Below, piece by piece: positions 34,709-43,949 of a stretch of DNA of 64,000 bases. A model generated the notes under the pieces. It did not search any database. It was not told where the DNA came from and saw only the letters and a list, made by a program, of their open reading frames with translations. Location of the stretch: positions 1-64,000 of the forward strand of contig NZ_JAJUJJ010000013.1 of the NCBI RefSeq assembly GCF_029265375.1. Reading direction: 5' to 3'. This stretch comes from Nesterenkonia sp. (lineage in GTDB: Bacteria; Actinomycetota; Actinomycetes; Actinomycetales; Micrococcaceae). The position numbers were made by a program, and so were the translations under genes. Position 1 is the stretch's first letter. Every line of letters starts with the position of its first letter.

Positions 34709-37700
34709 GGTTGGGTCACCTGCTTGGTGTCGTCGCACAGGGGGCACAGCGGGCCGACCCGGCATGGGGTGAATCGTCCGGCCTGGCCGGACGCCTCATG
34801 GCGGGCCTCGAAGGTCGGGCTGGTCATCACTTCTGCTGCGAGGCGCAGCTGCTGGTAGACCCAGGCCTGATCGTCGTCGACGGGGACCGGCTCCTGGCTG
34901 CGCAGAGCAGCGCTCTTGTTCTTGCGGATGTTCAGCAGCGCGGCGGTCTCCACCTCGCCGAGCTGGCGCAGCTGCGCGTCGTGCGCTGCCAGGACTTGGT
35001 ATATGCCCAGCTGCGGGTGGCGCTGCGTCTCATCCTGAGAGGGAATGTGCTTGCCGGTCTTCAGGTCGATGATCCGCAGGGCGCCCTCGTGGCGTTCGAT
35101 CCGGTCCATGCTGCCGCTGATGCGCAGCTGGTAGTCGCGCCCCTGGTGGGCCACGGTGAGCTCCGCGGCGCCCTGGGCCTCCGTGGCGACCACCTCCCGG
35201 TGGGATTCCTTCTGGTGGTATTTGACCAGTTTGGTGAGCATCTCTTTGGCCAGCAGCTTCTGCGCCTCAGCCTCCCAGCCCTCCAGTCGCAGGGTGTGCC
35301 ATCTGTCCTCGAGCACCTGGTGCAGGGCCGCGACCTCGAGCTCGGTGGGGTGCTCCTCGGCGATCTGGTGAATCATGGTGCCGAGCATGCGGTGGAACTC
35401 CGCCGGCTCGGTGCCGCCGGCTCGGCTGGTGAACCACTGCAGCGGCTGGGTGATGGCGGCCTCCACTGCCGAGGGGGAGATCCGCAGCGGGGCCTCCGGG
35501 GAGGTGAGGGGCTCCTCGGTGGTCAGCAGGGGCAGCCCCCACCACGTGTTCGGGTGCGCTGCTCGCACTCCGTGCTCGGCCAGGTGCGCCAAGGCTTGGG
35601 CGGCCTGGTGGGCCGCCGCGGTGGGCGAGTCGGGGTCTGCGCTCAGCTCGGTCTCCAGGGTGCGGCGAAGTTCGGCGACCAGTGCTGCTTCGGTGAGCAG
35701 CCGCACCCTGCGCTCGGCGGGCGCCGGGCGGTCCTCGGCCGGGGTGATGAGTTCCAGCAGCGGACTGGGCCGCTCCTCGGCGGAGTCCACGGCCACGGCG
35801 AAGAGCCGGCTGGTGGCGCGGGAGACGGCGGCGGCGAAGAGCCGGTATTCGTCCTGCAGCGTCTGTACACGCTGGACCATGAGGCTCTGGCTTCCCGGGT
35901 AGGCGGCGCCCTCTGCCCATTGGGCCAGTTCCCGGCTGCGCAGCAGCGCCCCGCGGGGCCTCAGGTTGGGCCAGATGCCCTGCTGGAGGTCGACGAGTAT
36001 GACGGTGTTGAACTGGCGGCCGGCGGCGGTGGTCGGGGTGAGGATCTCCACCGCGTCGTGCTCGGAATGGGTCTCCGCCAGGGTGTCCATCGGCAGCTCC
36101 AGCCGCTGCATATGCTCAGCGAAGGCTGCCGCGTCGGCTCCGGGATTCTGGGTCTCGAACCGGTCGGCGGCGTGGAACAGGGCCAGCGCGGCGTCGAGGT
36201 CGGCATCCGCCTGTTCGGCCTCCCATCCGGTGCCGAAGCTGGCCTGCCGCCAGCGCTCGGCCAGATCCGCGGCGGCCCAGATCTCCCACAGCAGCTCGCC
36301 GGGCAGCACCCGGCCCTCCTGAACCCCGGTGCGGGCCGCGTGCAGCATCATCGCTATCCGCTTCAGCCCGTAGGCGGTGGTCTCCTCCTGCTCTTGGGTG
36401 GCAGGCTTCGCCCAGACGGCGAGCAGCGGGTCCTGCGGGTCAGCCGCGGCGGCGAGGATCAGCTCATCGGAGCTGCGAGGCTCGCGGCCCTCAGCTGCAG
36501 CCTGCTGCCGCTCCGTGCGGCGCAGCTGCTGGCGCAGGGTCCGCAGGGCGAAGGCGTCGGCACCCCCGTACCGCGAGCTGAGCAGACTGAGCAGCGCCGG
36601 CAGTTCGATCTCACCGGCTGCGGGATCGGTGGCCCATTCGATGATGCTCAGCAGCGGCACCACAGCCGGTTCCTGGTTGAGCACCACGTCCCGCATGGAC
36701 TGGCGGACCGGGATGCCGTGGGCGGTGAGCATCCGGGCGGTGCGCCGGGCCGAGGCTCCGCTGCGGGCGATGACTGCGATCTGGCTGAACGGCACCTGGT
36801 GCTGGTCGTGCCGGTGCAGGATTTCGGCAAGTACGGCGCGCTCTGCGGCGTGCTCGCTGACGGCGGTGACCGCCTCAGCTTCTGGTGGGCCAGCCTGATC
36901 GGCCTTCTGGTCCTGGTCGCTGGGTGTGTGCAGGTCAGCTGCGAGCGCCTCACGCAGCCCTGCCCGGAGAGCGGGGATGAACTGGACGGTGCGGGCGTAG
37001 ACGCCGGCTACCCCAGGGCTCATCCGGTGGTGAGGGTTGAGCATCGCCACTGTGGTCAGCGGCTCATCCTCCCCCAGCTCGGCCTGCAGCTGACGCTGCG
37101 CCTGCACAGTCTGCGGGGTCATGAGGCGGTCCCAGTCCTTCAGCTTCTCCGGGGCCGCTCCGCGGAACCCCTGGGTCACCGCGTCCGGGTTGGCCAGGGC
37201 CAGTACGGGCTTGCCGGAGCCGATCAGGCTCAGCAGCGTCAGGACGCTGGGGCTGACCTCCTGCGCGTCGTCGATGATGATCCGCCGCAGTCGGCTGCGC
37301 TCGCTGTCCAGCAGCTCGGGGTGGGACTTCAGGAGCCGGACGGCCTCGCTGATCAGCCCGGCGGGGTCGAAGGCGTCCTCGAACTCCGGGGAGGAGAAGC
37401 GCTCCAGATATCTGGAGTAGATCTCGGCGGCGGGCCTCCACTCCTCCACGCCCTGCTGGTCAGCGGCAGTGAGCAGGTCCTCCGGGCTCAGACCGTGCTC
37501 CCGGGCACGGTCGAACAGTTCGCGGACCTCGCGGCGGAACGCCTCTGTGCCGGCGGCGCCGCGCACTGAGTCAGGCCACTGCTGGGTGGCGCCCTCGGCG
37601 GACAGCTCAGTGAGGATCTGGCTGATGATGCGGTCCTGCTCCGCGCCGGTGAGCAGCCGGGGCGTGCGGGCGCGGAAGCTGAGCGCGCCGAGCTGCCGGG

Positions 37701-37980
37701 CCCGGCCCAGGACCCAGAAGGCGTAGGCGGCGAAGGATTTTGAGGGCTGCTCGCTGAAGGCCCCCTCGGGATTGACTCTTCCCCAGGCAGCCTCGATGGC
37801 GTCGCGCAGCCCGGCGGCGGAGTCCCTGGTGGGTGAGACCACCAGCAGCCGGGAGGAGTCCTCCCCCGCGGCCAGAAACTCTACGGCCGAGTCCACGGCC
37901 GCAGCGGTCTTCCCGGCCCCGGGTGCTCCCAGCAGCAGCGTGGGCCGGTCAGGGGCAAGCGCAGTGGTCACCTTGTCCAC
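34705..37980 (-). CDS. adnA: AdnA-type ATP-dependent helicase-nuclease subunit
   Basis: The partner of AdnB (1091 aa). It has an N-terminal Walker A (LLLGAPGAGKTAAAV), a motif II variant (IIIDDAQEVSP), a UvrD-like C-terminal motor half and a RecB-family nuclease motif (LRIIDLKTGKH) near residue 950. A four-cysteine cluster near the C-terminus (CRVGPLCPLCDDT) fits the iron-sulfur or zinc-binding end known in AddB/AdnA-like nucleases, but only three cysteines are close together. GTG 37980 is preferred over longer reading because AGAGGGGAG stands about 8 nt upstream and the conserved region begins there. Confidence 0.9.
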   Translation of the reverse strand: MDKVTTALAPDRPTLLLGAPGAGKTAAAVDSAVEFLAAGEDSSRLLVVSPTRDSAAGLRDAIEAAWGRVNPEGAFSEQPSKSFAAYAFWVLGRARQLGALSFRARTPRLLTGAEQDRIISQILTELSAEGATQQWPDSVRGAAGTEAFRREVRELFDRAREHGLSPEDLLTAADQQGVEEWRPAAEIYSRYLERFSSPEFEDAFDPAGLISEAVRLLKSHPELLDSERSRLRRIIIDDAQEVSPSVLTLLSLIGSGKPVLALANPDAVTQGFRGAAPEKLKDWDRLMTPQTVQAQRQLQAELGEDEPLTTVAMLNPHHRMSPGVAGVYARTVQFIPALRAGLREALAADLHTPSDQDQKADQAGPPEAEAVTAVSEHAAERAVLAEILHRHDQHQVPFSQIAVIARSGASARRTARMLTAHGIPVRQSMRDVVLNQEPAVVPLLSIIEWATDPAAGEIELPALLSLLSSRYGGADAFALRTLRQQLRRTERQQAAAEGREPRSSDELILAAAADPQDPLLAVWAKPATQEQEETTAYGLKRIAMMLHAARTGVQEGRVLPGELLWEIWAAADLAERWRQASFGTGWEAEQADADLDAALALFHAADRFETQNPGADAAAFAEHMQRLELPMDTLAETHSEHDAVEILTPTTAAGRQFNTVILVDLQQGIWPNLRPRGALLRSRELAQWAEGAAYPGSQSLMVQRVQTLQDEYRLFAAAVSRATSRLFAVAVDSAEERPSPLLELITPAEDRPAPAERRVRLLTEAALVAELRRTLETELSADPDSPTAAAHQAAQALAHLAEHGVRAAHPNTWWGLPLLTTEEPLTSPEAPLRISPSAVEAAITQPLQWFTSRAGGTEPAEFHRMLGTMIHQIAEEHPTELEVAALHQVLEDRWHTLRLEGWEAEAQKLLAKEMLTKLVKYHQKESHREVVATEAQGAAELTVAHQGRDYQLRISGSMDRIERHEGALRIIDLKTGKHIPSQDETQRHPQLGIYQVLAAHDAQLRQLGEVETAALLNIRKNKSAALRSQEPVPVDDDQAWVYQQLRLAAEVMTSPTFEARHEASGQAGRFTPCRVGPLCPLCDDTKQVTQP

Positions 37981-38202
37981 GGTACAGGTCTCCCCTCTCT
38001 GCCGGGCGGCTCTACGGAGTGCCGCTGACGGTGCTCCGGGTCTTCGTCGGCTGCCGGTGTCTCGGCTGCTGCTGGGTCTGATGCATCGATCAGCTGCGGC
38101 GGCTTTCGGTGCGGCCGTGATTCCACGGTAGCGCCGGGCTGCGACATCGATTCGTGGCAGGCGGATCGCAGCGGTCTCCGGGCCGGGCGGTAGTCTTGCT
38201 GC

Positions 38203-38919
38203 ATGCAGAACGAGGCGCTGTTCGACCTGCCGACCGCGGCCGATTCCTGGCATCTTGGCCGCCGGGTGGGCTTCGACCTGGAGACCACCTCACGGTTTCC
38301 GGCGGAGGCCCGGATCGTCTCCGCCGCCCTGGTGGCCTTTGATCCCGCCGATGCGGCCGGACCCCGGGTGCAGGAGTGGCTGGTGGATCCGGGTGTGGAG
38401 ATCCCGGTGGAGACCACCGCCATTCACGGGATCTCTACTGAGCAGGCTCGTGCGGAGGGCCAGCCGGCCGCCGAGGCGGTGGGGCAGATTGTGGTGCAGC
38501 TGACCAAGGAGTTCGAGTCCGGCGCCGCGGTGGTGGTGATGAACGCTCCCTATGACCTGGCGGTGCTGCGCGCCGAGGCCGCTCGCTACGGAGTCGGGTT
38601 CCCGGATCCCAAACCGGTGATCGACCCCCTGGTGCTGGACAAGCAGCTGGATAAGTACCGCCGCGGCAAGCGCCGGCTGGGTGATCTGTGCAATGTCTAC
38701 GGGGTGATGCTCAGCGAGGCGCATTCTGCGGCCCCGGACGCCCTGGCTGCGGTGGAGGTGGCCGACTGCTTGGCGGAAAAGTATCCCCAGCTGCAGGTTC
38801 CGGCCGAGCAGCTGCACGATCTTCAGGTGGGGTGGAAGGCTGAGCAGGCGGCTGACTTTCAGGCGTTCCTGCGCCGGACCAAGCCGGATGCGGTCATCGA
38901 CGGCGCCTGGCCGCTGTAG
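38203..38919 (+). CDS. DnaQ-like 3'-5' exonuclease (DEDDh)
   Basis: A 238-aa DEDDh exonuclease with Exo I FDLETTS, Exo II NAPYDLAVL and Exo III HSAAPDALAA. This type occurs as a stand-alone DNA polymerase III epsilon-like nuclease in actinobacteria, acting in repair or nucleic-acid trimming. TAGTCT at 38191-38196 ends 6 nt before the ATG and there is no Shine-Dalgarno, so translation is probably leaderless. Divergent from adnA across a 222-bp region with no other recognisable gene. Confidence 0.9.
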   Translation: MQNEALFDLPTAADSWHLGRRVGFDLETTSRFPAEARIVSAALVAFDPADAAGPRVQEWLVDPGVEIPVETTAIHGISTEQARAEGQPAAEAVGQIVVQLTKEFESGAAVVVMNAPYDLAVLRAEAARYGVGFPDPKPVIDPLVLDKQLDKYRRGKRRLGDLCNVYGVMLSEAHSAAPDALAAVEVADCLAEKYPQLQVPAEQLHDLQVGWKAEQAADFQAFLRRTKPDAVIDGAWPL

Positions 38920-38951
38920 GCTCCGCGCCGCCGGTGGGAGATAATCGGACT

Positions 38952-39224
38952 ATGACCGCACCGCAGAATGACCCGCACGAGTCGGGCGAGCCCGACGGGC
39001 AGGGCCCCGAGTCCGGGTCTGACCGGCGATGCGATCGCGACCACGCCGCTGACGTTCCGCGCACCGCCCGCGGAGCGCTGCCCCCGGCGGTGATCATCAT
39101 TGCGATCATCATCTTCGCCCTGGGCTTCTTCCTCTTCCGCCAGTGGCGGCGCCAGTATGTGGACTACGGTGTCGGCTCGGTCGGGGAGCTTCCTGCAGTG
39201 CTGGGCGTGCTGGGCCTCGGCTGA
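38952..39224 (+). CDS. Small single-pass membrane protein, function unknown
   Basis: The 90-aa product has a polar N-terminus (PQNDPHESGEPDGQGPESGSD), one membrane helix (VIIIAIIIFALGFFLF) and a short C-terminal tail. A GATAAT -10-like box (38940-38945) lies 6 nt before ATG 38952, again the leaderless pattern. Not recognised as a named family. It begins 32 bp after the exonuclease gene. Confidence 0.6.
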   Translation: MTAPQNDPHESGEPDGQGPESGSDRRCDRDHAADVPRTARGALPPAVIIIAIIIFALGFFLFRQWRRQYVDYGVGSVGELPAVLGVLGLG

Positions 39225-39354
39225 GACCCGCGCCGGGTAGTGCGGCCTGAGGTCAATCCGGTCTCAGGCGCTCCGGATGCCTGATGGCCTCTCTCATCGG
39301 GTCCGGTGTGAGCTCAGCTGGCGCGGATGCTAGGTGCTGGTGTAGAGGTTGACC

Positions 39355-40110
39355 ATGGCTGAATCTGTCGAGTTTCCCAGCTCCTCCGGGCCGCTGCTGG
39401 CGGGCCTGATCGACCAGCCCCTCGGCGAGGTCCGTGGGTGGGGAGTCTTCGTCCACGGCTTTACGCTCGGTAAGGACAGCCCCGCCGCCTCGCGGATCTG
39501 CAAGCAGCTCGCCAGTGAGGGCATCGGCATGCTCCGCTTCGACGCCCTAGGTCTGCGTGACTCTGAAGGGGACTGGGGCGACGGGTCCTTCACCCGCAAG
39601 GTGGAGGACACCGTGCAGGCATGCCAGTTCATGGCTGAGCGAGGCACCCCGGCGGACCTCCTGGTGGGGCATTCCTGGGGTGGTGCTGCGGTGATCGCAG
39701 CGGCAGGCCGGGCTCCCGGTGTCCGCGCTGTGGTCAGCATCGGCGCGCCGGCCGATCCGAGCCACGTCGAGCATCACTACGATGCGGTCGCCGATCGCGC
39801 GGTGACCGATGGTGAAGCCCAGTGGCTCGTCGGCGGCCGGGCGCTGACTCTGAAGCGGGACTTCGTCGAGGATGTGCGCCGTGCCGACATCGACGACAAG
39901 ATCCGTGCCTTATCGGTGCCGTTCATGGTGATGCACTCCCCCACCGACAACACCGTCAGCATCGAGAACGCCAGCACGCTCTTCTGGGCCACCAAGCACC
40001 CCCGCAGCTTTGTGGCCCTCGAAGGCTCCGACCACCTGCTCACCGCCGATAGGCAGGCAGCCCGAGCAGGCAAGATCATCAGCGCGTGGGCTGACCAGTA
40101 CTTGGACTGA
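39355..40110 (+). CDS. Alpha/beta hydrolase
   Basis: A 251-aa alpha/beta hydrolase with oxyanion motif VFVHGFT, nucleophile elbow GHSWGG (Ser), acid in MHSPTDNTV and catalytic His in EGSDHLL. It resembles OsmC-associated/YbaC-type small hydrolases that often stand alone; substrate unknown. ATG 39355 has AGAGG 5 nt upstream. The 130-bp gap upstream holds only a weak CCTGAG/CTCAGG inverted repeat. Convergent with hemL. Confidence 0.85.
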   Translation: MAESVEFPSSSGPLLAGLIDQPLGEVRGWGVFVHGFTLGKDSPAASRICKQLASEGIGMLRFDALGLRDSEGDWGDGSFTRKVEDTVQACQFMAERGTPADLLVGHSWGGAAVIAAAGRAPGVRAVVSIGAPADPSHVEHHYDAVADRAVTDGEAQWLVGGRALTLKRDFVEDVRRADIDDKIRALSVPFMVMHSPTDNTVSIENASTLFWATKHPRSFVALEGSDHLLTADRQAARAGKIISAWADQYLD

Positions 40111-40139
40111 TCTGCTGGGGTCTCAGACGCATGGCCGGG

Positions 40140-41441
40140 CTACGCCTCGGCAGCCGCGCGGGCCGCGGCCGGCAGGGCCGCCACAATGCGTTCCACTGCG
40201 GCGTCGTCGTGCGCGGCTGAGAGGAACCATGCCTCGAAGACGCTCGGGGGAAGATAGACCCCGGCCTGCAGCATCGCGTGGAAGAACGGCCCGTACCGGT
40301 AGGACTCCTGGCCCTGGGCCTGGGTGTAGTTGTGCACCCCGGTGGTGGAGGTGCCGAAGGCCACCGAGAACAGGGAGCCGACCTTCTGGATCGTGTGGTC
40401 GACCCCGGCGTCGTCCAATGCGGCGGCCAGCGCATCGGCCACCACCTGCGCATTCTGGTCGATCCGTGAGTACACCTCGGCAGTGGCGAGCTCCAGAGTG
40501 GCAACACCCGCGGCCATAGCCACCGGGTTCCCCGACAGCGTGCCGGCGTGGTACACCGGGCCGGTGGGTGCCAGATGCTCCATCACCTCTGCGCGGCCGG
40601 CCACCGCAGCGGTGGGCAGTCCTCCGCCGATGACCTTCCCGAAGGTGAACAGGTCCGGAGTCCAGCCCTCCTGGCGGCCTTCTGCGCCCCAATAGCCCGC
40701 CTCGGTGATGCGGAAGCCGGTCATCACCTCATCGAAGATCATCAGCGCCCCGTAGTCTGCGGTGAGCTTCCGGATGTGCTGGTTGAAGCCCGGCTCAGGG
40801 GGCACCACGCCCATATTGGCAGGGGTCGCCTCGGTGATCACGGCCGCGATCCGATCCCTGTGCTCGGCGAACACTGCGTCCAGCGCCGCGTAGTCGTTGT
40901 ACTCGATCACGATCGTCTCCGACGCCTGGGCTTCGGTGACGCCGGCGGAGCCGGGCAGCCCCAGGGTGGCCACCCCGGAGCCGGCGGCGGCCAGCAGACC
41001 GTCGGAGTGACCGTGGTAGCAGCCGGCGAACTTCACCACCAGATTGCGGCCGGTGGCCCCGCGTGCCAGCCGGATGGCCGTCATCGTGGCTTCGGTTCCG
41101 GTGGAGACCATCCGGATCATCTCTGCCCCGGGCACCCGGGACCGGACCAGCTCAGCCAGCCGCGTCTCCGCTGGGTGTGAGGTGCCGAAGCCCAGTCCGG
41201 CGTCCACGGCGCGGTGCACCGCCTGGATCACCTCCGGGTGGCTGTGTCCCAGCAGCGCGGGTCCCCAGGAGCCCACCAGATCCACGTACTCTCTGCCCTC
41301 GGCATCGGTCAGATACGGTCCGGATCCCTTCACCATTGAGACCGGTGTCCCGCCCACCGAGCCGAAGGCCCGCACCGGGGAGTTCACGCCCCCGGGCATC
41401 AGGGCGCGGGCGGTGTCGAACAGTTCCTGGTTGGTGGTCAC
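40140..41441 (-). CDS. hemL: Glutamate-1-semialdehyde 2,1-aminomutase
   Basis: A PLP-dependent aminomutase converting glutamate-1-semialdehyde to 5-aminolevulinate, second step of the C5 heme pathway. The 433-aa sequence is complete with [46 protein letters not shown] and the PLP lysine in [12 protein letters not shown]. It is the last gene of the minus-strand hem cluster, 69 bp after hemB. Confidence 0.97.
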   Translation of the reverse strand: MTTNQELFDTARALMPGGVNSPVRAFGSVGGTPVSMVKGSGPYLTDAEGREYVDLVGSWGPALLGHSHPEVIQAVHRAVDAGLGFGTSHPAETRLAELVRSRVPGAEMIRMVSTGTEATMTAIRLARGATGRNLVVKFAGCYHGHSDGLLAAAGSGVATLGLPGSAGVTEAQASETIVIEYNDYAALDAVFAEHRDRIAAVITEATPANMGVVPPEPGFNQHIRKLTADYGALMIFDEVMTGFRITEAGYWGAEGRQEGWTPDLFTFGKVIGGGLPTAAVAGRAEVMEHLAPTGPVYHAGTLSGNPVAMAAGVATLELATAEVYSRIDQNAQVVADALAAALDDAGVDHTIQKVGSLFSVAFGTSTTGVHNYTQAQGQESYRYGPFFHAMLQAGVYLPPSVFEAWFLSAAHDDAAVERIVAALPAAARAAAEA

Positions 41442-41510
41442 GGTGTGGTCCTTCGTCGGGGTACAGGGTCAGAGTCAGGCGTCCGGCAGGGTGCGGGCTC
41501 GGGTGAGACC

Positions 41511-42596
41511 TCAGCTGACCGGTGGGAAGCCGGAGTCGTCAGCCCGGTCCGCAGTGCGCGGGTACTCCGGCTGCTCCACGGAGGAGCGGTGCTGCACCGG
41601 CGGCTCGGGCGCTAGGTCCTCCCGGAGCCAGCGCGCCGCCTCGGCCGCATAGTAGGTGAGCACGGAGGTGGCCCCTGCGCGCCGGATGGCGGTGAGGGTC
41701 TCCAGCACCACCGCCCGCCGGTCCACCCATCCCTGGGCAGCGGCGGCTTCGATCATCGCGTACTCCCCGGAGACCTGATAGGCAGCCACCGGCACGTCAG
41801 CGATCTCGGCGACGTCGGAGAGGATGTCCAGGTAGGCGGTGGCCGGTTTGACCATCACCATGTCTGCGCCTTCGGCCAGGTCCAGCTCCACCTCTTTGAC
41901 GGCCTCGGCCCGGTTGGGCGCGTCCATCTGGTACTGGCGGCGGTCGCCGGTGAGCTGGGAGTCCACGGCCTCCCGGAAGGGCCCGTAGAAGGCGGAGGCG
42001 TATTTGGCGGCGTAGGCGAGGATCGGCACCTGGTGGTGGCCCGCCTCGTCCAGGGCCTGCCGGATCACTGCGACTTGGCCGTCCATCATTCCGGAGGGGG
42101 CGACGACGTCGGCTCCGGAGGCTGCCTGGACCACCGCCATCTGCGCGTAGAGCTCCAGGGTGCGGTCGTTGTCGACCTCTCCGGCGTCGTCGAGCACGCC
42201 GCAGTGGCCGTGGTCGGTGAATTCGTCCAGGCAGAGGTCGCTCATCACCGGCAGCGACTGGCCCACAGTGTCCTTCACGGCGCGGATGCTGCGGTTGAGG
42301 ATGCCCTCGGGGTCCAGCCCGGCCGAGCCGGTCGCGTCGCGCTGGGCGGGAATTCCGAAGAGCATCAGCCCGCCCAGGCCGAGGGCGGCGGCCTCCTCGG
42401 CGGCCTGCAGCAGGGTCTGCTCGGTGTGCTGCACCACTGACGGCATCGAGCTGATCGGGGCTGGCTCGGTGAGTCCTTCGCGGACGAAGACCGGCAGGAT
42501 CAGGTCTGCGGGGTGGAGCCGGGTTTCGGCCACCAGCCGGCGCAGCGCGGGGGTGCGGCGCAGCCGGCGCGGCCGCTGGGCTGGGAAATGCGCCAC
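41511..42596 (-). CDS. hemB: Porphobilinogen synthase (delta-aminolevulinate dehydratase)
   Basis: HemB condenses two 5-aminolevulinate molecules to porphobilinogen. Conserved blocks include RPRRLRRTPALRRL, the active-site lysines in YAAKYASAFYGPFREA and MVMVKPATAYLDIL. The metal-site segment DLCLDEFTDHGHCG has two of the three zinc cysteines with Asp at the middle position. The N-terminus matches the family; a C-terminal extension of about 30 residues is polar. GTG 42596. Located between hemD and hemL with about 200 bp to hemD. Confidence 0.96.
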   Translation of the reverse strand: MAHFPAQRPRRLRRTPALRRLVAETRLHPADLILPVFVREGLTEPAPISSMPSVVQHTEQTLLQAAEEAAALGLGGLMLFGIPAQRDATGSAGLDPEGILNRSIRAVKDTVGQSLPVMSDLCLDEFTDHGHCGVLDDAGEVDNDRTLELYAQMAVVQAASGADVVAPSGMMDGQVAVIRQALDEAGHHQVPILAYAAKYASAFYGPFREAVDSQLTGDRRQYQMDAPNRAEAVKEVELDLAEGADMVMVKPATAYLDILSDVAEIADVPVAAYQVSGEYAMIEAAAAQGWVDRRAVVLETLTAIRRAGATSVLTYYAAEAARWLREDLAPEPPVQHRSSVEQPEYPRTADRADDSGFPPVS

Positions 42597-42797
42597 GTCA
42601 ACTCCTGGTCGGGTCGGAATCTCGGCCCCAGTCTACTGTTCCGCCGGCCGGCTGAGTCCGGCTCGGCTGTCAGTGAACGCCCAGCAGTTGGATGCCGCAG
42701 ACACCGGCAGACAGCCGGCGCGCGGAGTCTCGGCGGCGCTGCGGCCCGGCGCGCTCCTGCGCATCACCGTCGGGCCCGCGTCACAGTCGGCTTCGCA

Positions 42798-43601
42798 TCA
42801 CAGACGGCTCAGCGCCTGCTGCACCCCAGCGGCGGTGGGCTGGCTGAGCACGGCGTCGGCGGGGCGGCCGAGTTGGGCGAGTGCGGCGGCTGTGGGTTTC
42901 CCGATGGCCAGCAGCACCAGCTCGGCAGGCAGCGGAAGCCGCAGCAGCGCATCGGCGGCGGAGGAGCTGGTGACCAGTACGACGTCGGCTTCGCGGAGAT
43001 CCGCCGCGGTGAAGGACTTATGCGCCCCGGGACTCGAGGGCTCCCCTCCCGTCGGGTGCATCAGCCGCCTGTGGTGCCCCTCCGGCAGCCTGTCCAGCGC
43101 AGCGGTCTGGTAGGCGATGACGTGGTGCAGGTCCCAGCCGCGGCTGCGCAGGCCCTCGGCCAGTTCGGGCCGGGCTTGGGCCGACTGCGGCAGCAGCATG
43201 TGGTGCCCCGCCTGCGGCGCCGGCAGTTCGGCAAGTATTCCGGCGGCACTGTGGTCGGCGGGCATCCATGGCGACGGCGCAGGCGCCAGGTCTTTCAGGG
43301 CAGCGGCCGTTCCGGGTCCCACCACGCCCACATGTGTGGCGGCCGGGATTTCGCCGTTCCATCCTGCGGCCCGCAGGGCCCGGACCGTAGTGGCGCTGGT
43401 CAGCAGCAGCCAGTCATAGCACCCGGCCGCCAGCTCCTTCACCGCCCGCTCCAGGGGGGAGATGTCCTCGGGCAGCAGCTGGGCGGTGACCGGCAGATGC
43501 GCCACCTGAAATCCGCTGTCCCGCAGCGCGTGCTCCAGCGCACTGCCCTGGCCCGGATGGCGGGTCAGCACTATGCGCAGCGGCGGTTCCGGGGATGTCA
43601 C
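42798..43601 (-). CDS. hemD: Uroporphyrinogen-III synthase
   Basis: HemD cyclises hydroxymethylbilane with inversion of ring D. The family is divergent; the call rests on the two-lobed HemD pattern (LRIVLTRHPGQGSALEHAL, DWLLLTSATTVRAL, VGVVGPGTAAAL, ADVVLVTSSSAADALL, AIGKPTAAAL) and its place in the hem cluster. 267 aa. A TACCCT -10 box (43614-43609 on the minus strand) ends 7 nt before GTG 43601, and the GGGAAG present is too close to serve as Shine-Dalgarno, so leaderless translation from a local promoter is likely. A CRP-type site is centred about 61 bp upstream. Confidence 0.85.
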   Translation of the reverse strand: MTSPEPPLRIVLTRHPGQGSALEHALRDSGFQVAHLPVTAQLLPEDISPLERAVKELAAGCYDWLLLTSATTVRALRAAGWNGEIPAATHVGVVGPGTAAALKDLAPAPSPWMPADHSAAGILAELPAPQAGHHMLLPQSAQARPELAEGLRSRGWDLHHVIAYQTAALDRLPEGHHRRLMHPTGGEPSSPGAHKSFTAADLREADVVLVTSSSAADALLRLPLPAELVLLAIGKPTAAALAQLGRPADAVLSQPTAAGVQQALSRL

Positions 43602-43654
43602 CTTCCCAAGGGTACTCAGGCCGCAGCGGCAACCCGGCACTTCACCAGGATGCC

Positions 43655-43670
43655 TGTGATTCAGATCACT
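43655..43670. promoter_or_regulatory. CRP/GlxR-type site TGTGA-N6-TCACT
   Basis: TGTGATTCAGATCACT matches the CRP-family consensus TGTGA-N6-TCACA with one mismatch. Its centre is about 61.5 bp upstream of the inferred leaderless hemD start point, the spacing of a class I activator site, and about 48 bp upstream of the divergent small ORF. Binding protein not encoded in the window. Confidence 0.5.
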
Positions 43671-43710
43671 GCAGAATGGTGCCCCGCACCGCAGAACCCA
43701 CAAAGGAGTG

Positions 43711-43887
43711 ATGCCCGTGCAGGGCGTTCTTGCCTCATCCTGGTCCGACCGAGCATTTGAGGCCAGACGACTGACGAGCCTGATCCCGGTGGCCGCCACG
43801 GAGGCAGCAGCACTGCTGCTGGCGGCCGAGAAGGGGACTCACGACTCGCAGGACGACGACGGGCGGGAACACGAGAGCCGCCGGTGA
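43711..43887 (+). CDS. Small ORF (58 aa) inside the hem cluster, function unknown
   Basis: ATG 43711 is preceded by AAAGGAG with 5-nt spacing. The product (MPVQGVLASSWSDRAFEARR then an Ala/Leu-rich helix and an acidic/basic tail) has no recognised relatives. It runs opposite to the hem genes in the 348-bp space between hemD and hemC and shares the region with a CRP-type site. A strong ribosome site argues for translation; coding status is unproven. Confidence 0.45.
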   Translation: MPVQGVLASSWSDRAFEARRLTSLIPVAATEAAALLLAAEKGTHDSQDDDGREHESRR

Positions 43888-43949
43888 GCTTCAGGTGCCC
43901 GCAGCCACCACGGGGCACATCACACCTCGGAAGGGGACGTGCGGCAGCC

